Part shown: positions 7,614-12,067 of the stretch, in pieces
How the letters are laid out: each line of letters starts with the position of its first letter
Position numbering within the stretch: the first letter of the stretch is position 1
From: JBBKWQ01 sp037969115
GTDB lineage: Bacteria; Actinomycetota; Acidimicrobiia; Acidimicrobiales; Ilumatobacteraceae
NCBI GenBank assembly: GCA_037969115.1
Contig: JBBKWQ010000036.1
Location: 1-12,067 of the forward strand
Direction: 5' to 3'
Length of the DNA stretch: 12,067 nucleotides
Notes under the pieces: generated by a model
The model's input: only the letters and a program-made list of their open reading frames with translations
Told to the model about the DNA's origin: nothing
Database searches by the model: none
Position numbers and translations under genes: made by a program

Positions 7614-8317
7614 GACGTGAAGTCCTCTCGGTTGGTGCGCAGTTCGAGCGCGAGCGCGTCGACCGTGGCGCAGAGTGCGATCTCATGCTGCGTGCTCTCG
7701 ATGACCGTGAATCGATGCGCGGGTCCCACGATCGACACGGCGACGCCGAGTTTTCCGTTGGCGGGCAGAGCGCGACTCATGGCCGTGATGTCGGCTTCGA
7801 CGGCGCCGGTTCGGGTCGTGGTGGTGCCGGGATCGGCGAGCGCAGCACCCAGTGCCGTGCCGTCGAGGTCGACATCCTGGCCGACCCACCCGACGTGGCG
7901 GATCGCGCGCGGGCTCTCGGCCGCAGCGATGTAGGTGCCGCTGCGTCCGTCACTGACGGCGAGATAGGTCGACTCGCCCGAGAGCCGTGCGAGTTGGTCG
8001 AGGTGCGGCTGTGCGACTGCGGCGAGGCGGTCGAGGACGGTTCCGCCGCGCAGTGATGCTGCGATGCGCAGGATCGTGGGGCCGGCGCTGAAGTCTCCCG
8101 ACTCGTCACGATCGACGTAACCGCGGGCCTCGAGTGCTCGCAGGTATCGCAGGGCAGTGGTCGGGGTGAGATCGGATGAGTTGGCCGCGGTCGTGAGGTT
8201 GCAGGTGTGAGCGGCGAGCACGATCTCGAACAGGTCGAGCACGCGTGCGATCGAGCGAGGCACTCCGAGTTCGGCTTCTGAGTTGGTCGTCGCGGAGATG
8301 TGGGTCGTCGAGGCCAC
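7610..8317 (-). CDS. IclR family transcriptional regulator of the hut locus
   Basis: This 235-residue protein of IclR type has an N-terminal winged helix-turn-helix from about residue 20 (SIARVLDLFEIVL, then LTPTTALRYLRALEARGYV). After a linker helix comes the GAF-like effector domain (HLDQLARLSGESTYLAVSDG, GTALGAALADP, and the late GVAVSIVGPAHRFTVI). IclR proteins act as dimers or tetramers and repress or activate catabolic operons in response to a pathway metabolite; in hut systems the usual inducer is urocanate, though classical HutC is a GntR-type protein, so an IclR-type controller is a different solution. The start is GTG at 8317, with AAAGGGTG about 8 bases upstream. The stop overlaps hutH (ATGA). 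It is divergent from hutU, with two likely operator boxes between. The effector domain lacks an obvious specificity clue. Confidence 0.93.
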   Translation of the reverse strand: MASTTHISATTNSEAELGVPRSIARVLDLFEIVLAAHTCNLTTAANSSDLTPTTALRYLRALEARGYVDRDESGDFSAGPTILRIAASLRGGTVLDRLAAVAQPHLDQLARLSGESTYLAVSDGRSGTYIAAAESPRAIRHVGWVGQDVDLDGTALGAALADPGTTTTRTGAVEADITAMSRALPANGKLGVAVSIVGPAHRFTVIESTQHEIALCATVDALALELRTNREDFTS

Positions 8318-8348
8318 GAGTGGTCACCCTTTCGATTCTATCTTTTCG

Positions 8349-8376
8349 ATTGTTATACACTGACATACAATGTCAA
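8349..8376 (-). promoter_or_regulatory. Putative iclR-hutH promoter
   Basis: The minus strand has a consensus -35 box TTGACA (8376-8371), a 16-base spacer and AACAAT (8354-8349, 4 of 6 matches to the -10 consensus). A TATAAC a few bases closer is better as a -10 box but badly spaced. Operator box 1 covers the -35 box and part of the spacer. The boxes are visible; their use is inferred. Confidence 0.45.
8361..8375. promoter_or_regulatory. Candidate IclR operator, box 1
   Basis: The 15-bp palindrome TGACATACAATGTCA has exact 6-bp arms (TGACAT/ATGTCA) around 3 bases. It shares its outer arms and length with box 2, lies 20 bp (about two helical turns) from it, and overlaps the putative iclR-hutH promoter. 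Binding by the adjacent IclR-type regulator is inferred from position and symmetry. Confidence 0.7.
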
Positions 8377-8379
8377 CTA

Positions 8380-8409
8380 TTGACATAGTATGTCAGGTGC
8401 AAGCAGACT
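8380..8409 (+). promoter_or_regulatory. Putative hutU operon promoter
   Basis: TTGACA (8380-8385, exact -35 consensus) is followed after 18 bases by CAGACT (8404-8409, a weak -10 box with 3 of 6 matches). Transcription would then begin at about 8416-8417, on the hutU ATG, in keeping with the absence of a Shine-Dalgarno sequence there. The -35 box is convincing; the -10 box is tentative. Confidence 0.45.
8381..8395. promoter_or_regulatory. Candidate IclR operator, box 2
   Basis: The 15-bp palindrome TGACATAGTATGTCA has exact 7-bp arms around one base. It overlaps the TTGACA -35 box of the putative hutU promoter. With box 1 on the same face of the helix it could bind two regulator dimers cooperatively and control both directions at once. 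Confidence 0.7.
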
Positions 8410-8416
8410 GCAAGAC

Positions 8417-10123
8417 ATGAGCAACTCCTTCGGTCCGATCGGAACGCCTGTCACCAACATCGCCGCACCGCGTGGCACCGAGCTCACCTGCAAGGGGTGG
8501 CCACAGGAGGCCGCCTATCGGATGCTGAAGAACAACCTCGACCCCGAAGTGGCCGAGAACCCCGACGAACTGGTCGTGTACGGCGGTACCGGGCGCGCTG
8601 CTCGGAACTGGGATTCGTATCGGGCGATGCTCCGCACGCTGGAGACGCTCGAGCGTGACGAGACGATGCTGGTGCAGTCGGGCAAGCCGGTCGGAGTGAT
8701 GCGCACCCACGAATGGGCACCACGGGCGATCATCGCCAACTCGAACCTCGTGCCCGAGTGGGCGACCTGGGACGAGTTCCGCCGCCTCGAGCACCAGGGT
8801 CTCACGATGTACGGGCAGATGACGGCCGGTTCGTGGATCTACATCGGCACCCAGGGCATCCTTCAGGGCACGTACGAATGTTTCGCCGAAATCGCCCGCA
8901 AACGATTCAACGGCACCCTCGCCGGCACGCTCACGATCACTGCCGGTGCCGGCGGCATGGGTGGAGCGCAGCCCTTGGCGGTCACGATGAACGACGGCGT
9001 CGTCCTCGTGATCGACGTCGACCAGCACATGTTGCAGCGGCGCGTCGATCACCGTTATCTCGACGAGATCGCTCCCGACTACGCCACTGCCGTCAGCCGA
9101 GTTCACGAGGCCAAGGTCAGCCGTACTCCGCTGTCGGTCGGGCTGCTGGGCAACGCCGCGGACATCGTGCCTCGTCTGCTTGCCGACGGCGTCGACGCCG
9201 ACATCGTCACCGACCAGACGAGTGCCCACGACCCACTCAGCTACATGCCCAACGACCTCACCGCCGAGGCAGCTGAAGAACTCAAGCGCAACGACCCCAC
9301 CGAGTTCACGCGCCGGTCACGGGTTGCCATGGCGACGCACTGCGAAGCGATGGTGGGGTTCATGGATGCCGGTGCCGAAGTGTTCGACTACGGCAACAGC
9401 CTGCGCGCGGAAGCGAAACTCGGCGGCTTCGAGCGAGCCTTCGACTACCCAGGCTTCCTCCCGGCCTACATCCGCCCCCTGTTCTGTGAGGGCCTCGGAC
9501 CGTTCCGCTGGGTCGCCCTGTCCGGCGACCCAGCCGACATCGCAGCCACCGACAAAGCCGTGCTCGAAGAGTTCCCCGACAACGAAGGATTGCACCGCTG
9601 GATCACACTGGCCGGCGAACGAGTCGCTTTCCAGGGTCTGCCGGCTCGAATCTGCTGGCTCGGCTACGGCGAGCGTCACCGCCTCGGACTGCGGTTCAAC
9701 GAAATGGTTCGTTCCGGTGAGCTGAAGGCGCCGATCGTGATCGGTCGCGATCACCTCGACTCGGGTTCGGTGGCGTCGCCGTACCGTGAGACCGAGGCCA
9801 TGATCGACGGTTCCGATGCAATTGCCGATTGGCCGCTCCTCAACGGACTGGTCAACACCTGTTCCGGCGCCACCTGGGTCAGCCTGCACCATGGTGGCGG
9901 CGTCGGGATCGGCCGCTCCATACACGCCGGCCAGGTCAGCCTCGCCGACGGCACCGACCTCGCGGCCGAGAAGCTCGAACGCGTGCTCACCAACGACCCC
10001 GCCATGGGCGTGATCCGACACGTCGACGCCGGCTACGACCGTGCCATCGAGGTCGCCGACGAACGCGGCGTCACCAGTCCCATGCGGGCCGCCGATGCGA
10101 CGACGAAAGGAGTCGAGACATGA
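8417..10123 (+). CDS. hutU: Urocanate hydratase (urocanase)
   Basis: This 568-residue protein is close to the usual length. It uses tightly bound NAD+ as an electrophile to add water to urocanate, giving 4-imidazolone-5-propionate, the second step of histidine breakdown in the cytoplasm. NAD-binding landmarks are VYGGTGRAARNW (about 54-65), GAGGMGGAQPLAVTM (about 177-191), LLGNAADI (243-250) and TDQTSAHDP (265-273). The catalytic-region cysteine is C413 in LPARICW, matching the conserved active-site Cys near 410 of known urocanases. The GRDHLDSGSVASPYRETE and LHHGGGVG segments are intact. I chose the ATG at 8417, since an in-frame ATG at 8390 lies inside operator box 2; the chosen start has no good ribosome site and may be leaderless. 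Its stop overlaps the next gene by ATGA. Confidence 0.96.
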   Translation: MSNSFGPIGTPVTNIAAPRGTELTCKGWPQEAAYRMLKNNLDPEVAENPDELVVYGGTGRAARNWDSYRAMLRTLETLERDETMLVQSGKPVGVMRTHEWAPRAIIANSNLVPEWATWDEFRRLEHQGLTMYGQMTAGSWIYIGTQGILQGTYECFAEIARKRFNGTLAGTLTITAGAGGMGGAQPLAVTMNDGVVLVIDVDQHMLQRRVDHRYLDEIAPDYATAVSRVHEAKVSRTPLSVGLLGNAADIVPRLLADGVDADIVTDQTSAHDPLSYMPNDLTAEAAEELKRNDPTEFTRRSRVAMATHCEAMVGFMDAGAEVFDYGNSLRAEAKLGGFERAFDYPGFLPAYIRPLFCEGLGPFRWVALSGDPADIAATDKAVLEEFPDNEGLHRWITLAGERVAFQGLPARICWLGYGERHRLGLRFNEMVRSGELKAPIVIGRDHLDSGSVASPYRETEAMIDGSDAIADWPLLNGLVNTCSGATWVSLHHGGGVGIGRSIHAGQVSLADGTDLAAEKLERVLTNDPAMGVIRHVDAGYDRAIEVADERGVTSPMRAADATTKGVET

Positions 10124-10953
10124 GCAGCTGGACGATCGAGGGCGACTACGACAACGACGGAGCTGTCTGCGTTCGCCAGGCGTTCACCCCCGACCACGTC
10201 GCCTGGGCACGAGCAGCGATCGACGAGAATCTCGCCGACCTCTCGCCCGGCGCCAAGCGGGCGAGCGCCGACGGCGACGGAGCGTTCATCGAGGACTTCT
10301 GCAACTGGACACGACTTCCAGCGCTGGAACGCTTCATACGCGAGTCTCCAGGTGCCGAGATCGCGGCCGCGCTGACCGGCTCCGACACGACACGGCTCTA
10401 CCACGACCACGTGCTCGTCAAGGAGCCCGGTACCAGGCAACGCACGCCTTGGCACCAGGACCAGCCCTACTACAACGTCGACGGCACCCAGAACGCGAGC
10501 ATGTGGTTCCCGGTCGACCCGGTCAACCGCTCGGCGACCCTCGAGTTCATCGCCGGTACACATCGCGGTCCCTGGTACATGCCGCGCACCTTCCTCGACG
10601 ACCAGGCCAAGTGGTTCCCCGACGGCAGCCTCGCCGAACTCCCCGACTTCGAAACCGACAACGCGAACGAGTCAGGTCGGTGGCGGGTGCTCGGTTGGGA
10701 ACTCGAACCCGGCGACGCCGTGTTCTTCAACATGCTCACCGTTCACGGCTCGGGTGGTGTGTCCGGCATCAACCGGCGCCGCGTCCTGTCGGTGCGCTAC
10801 CTCGGCGACGACATGGTCCACGCGCCGCGTCGCTGGACCACGTCGCCACCGTTCGACGGCCTCGACGCCGAACTCGCCGCTGGAGTCCCGATGGACCATC
10901 CGCTGTTCCCCGTGTTGTGGATCCGATCCGACGGGCTGGTAGGTGCCTCATGA
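10120..10953 (+). CDS. Phytanoyl-CoA dioxygenase (PhyH)-like Fe(II)/2-oxoglutarate oxygenase
   Basis: This 277-residue protein of the PhyH family has a double-stranded beta-helix oxygenase fold. The iron-binding triad is visible as H112-x-D114 in TPWHQDQPYYN and H209 in MLTVHGSGG, and an arginine in the following RRRVLSVRYL segment should hold 2-oxoglutarate. FIAGTHRGPWYMP and LEPGDAVFFN are typical of the family. Such enzymes hydroxylate or oxidatively demethylate small molecules using O2 and 2-oxoglutarate; the true substrate is unknown and need not be a CoA ester. It starts by an ATGA overlap with hutU, with a strong AAAGGAG site 8 bases before the ATG, and ends by an ATGA overlap with the deformylase-type gene. 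It is therefore firmly inside the hut operon, where a role on a histidine-related compound is suggested but unproven. Confidence 0.9.
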   Translation: MSSWTIEGDYDNDGAVCVRQAFTPDHVAWARAAIDENLADLSPGAKRASADGDGAFIEDFCNWTRLPALERFIRESPGAEIAAALTGSDTTRLYHDHVLVKEPGTRQRTPWHQDQPYYNVDGTQNASMWFPVDPVNRSATLEFIAGTHRGPWYMPRTFLDDQAKWFPDGSLAELPDFETDNANESGRWRVLGWELEPGDAVFFNMLTVHGSGGVSGINRRRVLSVRYLGDDMVHAPRRWTTSPPFDGLDAELAAGVPMDHPLFPVLWIRSDGLVGAS

Positions 10954-11522
10954 CGGTTCGCGACGTGCTGTCGATCGGTCATCCGACGTTGCGAGTCGTG
11001 GCCGACGAAGTTGCCGTCGACGCGATCGCCTCCGATGAGGTCCAAGATCTGATCGACGATCTGATCGAGACGATGCGCCACGCGAACGGAGCCGGCCTCG
11101 CCGCCACGCAGATCGACGAACGGCTTCGCATCGCAGTGATGGAAGTCGGTGACAACCCGCGCTACCCGTACAAGCCACGTATCCCGTTGACCGTTGCCAT
11201 CAACCCGATCATCGAGCCGCTCGACGACGAGATGGTCGACATCAACGAAGGCTGCCTCTCGGTGCCCCTTCGAGGTTCGGTGTGCAGGCATGTCAACATC
11301 CGCGTTCGGTATCTCGATCGAGACGGCGTCGAGCACGTCGAGATCAAACGCGGCCTCACCGCCGGAACCTGGCAGCACGAATGTGACCACCTCGACGGCG
11401 TGCTGTTCATCGACCGGGTCGCCGACCCGTCGACACTCGCCACCTGGGACGAATTCAACACATACCACCGTGCGGCCTTCGTGGAACGGATCACTGCCTT
11501 CGTGGAGCGCGTCGGCTCATGA
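10950..11522 (+). CDS. Peptide deformylase-type metallohydrolase in the hut operon
   Basis: This 190-residue protein has all three peptide deformylase motifs: GAGLAATQ (47-54), EGCLS (100-104, metal-ligand C102) and QHECDH (142-147, metal ligands H143 and H147 with catalytic E144). It should be an active Fe/Zn formyl-hydrolase. The usual task is removing formate from N-formyl-methionine of new proteins. Here it is coupled by ATGA overlaps to the oxygenase before it and hutI after it, so a role in releasing formate from a histidine-breakdown product such as N-formylglutamate is an attractive inference. After the HEXXH helix it carries a tail of about 35 residues (from DPSTLATWDEF). The start ATG at 10950 follows a GGTAGGTG sequence. 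I leave the symbol blank, since it may not be the housekeeping def. Family membership is firm; substrate is open. Confidence 0.93.
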   Translation: MTVRDVLSIGHPTLRVVADEVAVDAIASDEVQDLIDDLIETMRHANGAGLAATQIDERLRIAVMEVGDNPRYPYKPRIPLTVAINPIIEPLDDEMVDINEGCLSVPLRGSVCRHVNIRVRYLDRDGVEHVEIKRGLTAGTWQHECDHLDGVLFIDRVADPSTLATWDEFNTYHRAAFVERITAFVERVGS

Positions 11523-12067
11523 CCGATGCCACGTCGAGGCAGTCGCTCGTGATCGACAACATCGGTTCGCTCATCACCAACGATGCGACGCTCGGCCGCG
11601 GTCCCCTCGGCATCATCGAGAATGCCAGCGTCGTGATCGTCGACGACGCCGTCGAGCACGTCGGCGCCGCCGGTGCACTCGCCGACGTGCGCATCGATGC
11701 GGACGGCGCCTGCGTGTTGCCGGGTTTCGTCGACTCACACACGCACCTGGTCTTCGCCGGTGACCGCGCCGAGGAGTTCACCGCGCGTATGGCCGGCGAA
11801 CCGTACGACGGCGGTGGCATTCGAGTCACCACCGATGCCACGCGCAGCACACCCACCGATGTGCTCGACCAACTCGTCCGCTGGCGTCTCGCGGAGGCGC
11901 ACCGGGCCGGCACGACCACCATCGAGATCAAGTCCGGCTACGGCCTCAACGTCGCCGACGAAGCCCGCTCCGTCGAGATCGCGCGGACGCACACCGCCGA
12001 GTCGACGTTCCTCGGTGCGCACCTCCTCCCCGCAGAGTTCGAGGGGCGTCCCGACGACTACATCCAC
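11519..12067 (+). CDS. hutI: Imidazolonepropionase, 3'-truncated by the window
   Basis: The first 183 residues are visible and the frame runs off the right edge; the full enzyme is about 400 residues. It is a metal-dependent amidohydrolase that opens the imidazolone ring of 4-imidazolone-5-propionate to N-formimino-L-glutamate, the third step of histidine breakdown. Signature parts present are the metal-binding H74-x-H76 in LPGFVDSHTHLVFAGDRAEEF, Y142 in IEIKSGYGL, and the TFLGAHLLPAEF segment with the next conserved histidine. The loop RMAGEPYDGGGIR is several residues shorter than in the proteobacterial enzymes I recall and matches the actinobacterial form. Its ATG overlaps the deformylase stop by ATGA. 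A GGAG about 13 bases upstream is a poorly placed ribosome site, so translational coupling probably drives initiation. Confidence 0.95.
   Translation, partial: MTDATSRQSLVIDNIGSLITNDATLGRGPLGIIENASVVIVDDAVEHVGAAGALADVRIDADGACVLPGFVDSHTHLVFAGDRAEEFTARMAGEPYDGGGIRVTTDATRSTPTDVLDQLVRWRLAEAHRAGTTTIEIKSGYGLNVADEARSVEIARTHTAESTFLGAHLLPAEFEGRPDDYIH

Noticed and set aside
6459..7934. Long open frame of 491 codons on the plus strand opposite hutH and the iclR gene
   Set aside because: It is antisense to two strongly supported genes, has no recognisable domain, and is the expected by-product of GC-rich third positions.
8330..8351. Direct repeat TTTCGATT, two copies 14 bp apart, upstream of the iclR start
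   Set aside because: It is short and AT-rich, lies between the putative promoter and the ribosome site, and has no symmetry. It could be a weak regulator contact but the evidence is insufficient.
6084..12067. Reading the locus as an ergothioneine (thiourocanate) degradation cluster
   Set aside because: HutH carries the ordinary histidine-lyase residues (Ser81-His82, ASG, QEDHVSM), HutU looks like a standard urocanase and HutI is present. No thiohydantoin-type enzyme is visible.

Overview
The window is high-GC DNA with GC-rich third codon positions. It has many four-base ATGA stop/start overlaps, frequent GTG starts, and a short-loop form of imidazolonepropionase (RMAGEPY followed directly by GGGI) that I associate with actinobacterial enzymes. 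Together these suggest an actinobacterium. An Acidimicrobiia/Ilumatobacter-like lineage is possible, but that is only an impression and needs a database search.

Left part (1-6033): a set of mostly unrelated single genes. It begins with the 3' part of a K+ channel/transport protein with RCK (TrkA-type) domains, cut by the window edge. Next come a GNAT-fold protein and a SAM methyltransferase (minus strand) divergent from a TetR-type repressor, with a perfect 18-bp inverted repeat between them. A small VOC/glyoxalase protein (minus strand) follows, then two small plus-strand ORFs of unknown function, and a membrane sterol-desaturase/fatty-acid-hydroxylase-type enzyme whose start overlaps the second small ORF. 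A second SAM methyltransferase (minus strand) closes the region.

Right part (6084-12067): a histidine-utilisation (hut) locus built as two divergent transcription units. To the left run an IclR-type regulator and hutH (histidine ammonia-lyase), overlapping by ATGA; the second methyltransferase lies just downstream and may be a third member. To the right run hutU (urocanate hydratase), a phytanoyl-CoA-dioxygenase-like Fe(II)/2-oxoglutarate oxygenase, a complete peptide-deformylase-type protein and hutI (imidazolonepropionase, cut by the window edge). All three of these junctions are ATGA overlaps. Two near-identical 15-bp palindromes, 20 bp apart, sit in the divergent promoter region and are the obvious candidate IclR operators.

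How the genes fit: HutH, HutU and HutI convert histidine to urocanate, then imidazolonepropionate, then N-formimino-glutamate. The formimino/formyl-removing step (HutG, HutF or equivalent) is not seen and may lie downstream. The most interesting observation is that a deformylase and a 2OG oxygenase are translationally coupled between hutU and hutI. The deformylase-type protein is a candidate for a non-canonical N-formylglutamate (or formimino) hydrolase, and the oxygenase a candidate entry enzyme for a modified histidine. Both roles are inference.

If the small ORFs are accepted, no gene-free gap exceeds about 160 bases. The gaps are 869-971, 1497-1634, 3163-3248, 3615-3774, 5212-5265, 2460-2535 and 8318-8416; only the last two show clear regulatory structure. 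No tRNA, rRNA, CRISPR array, insertion sequence or convincing intrinsic terminator was seen.
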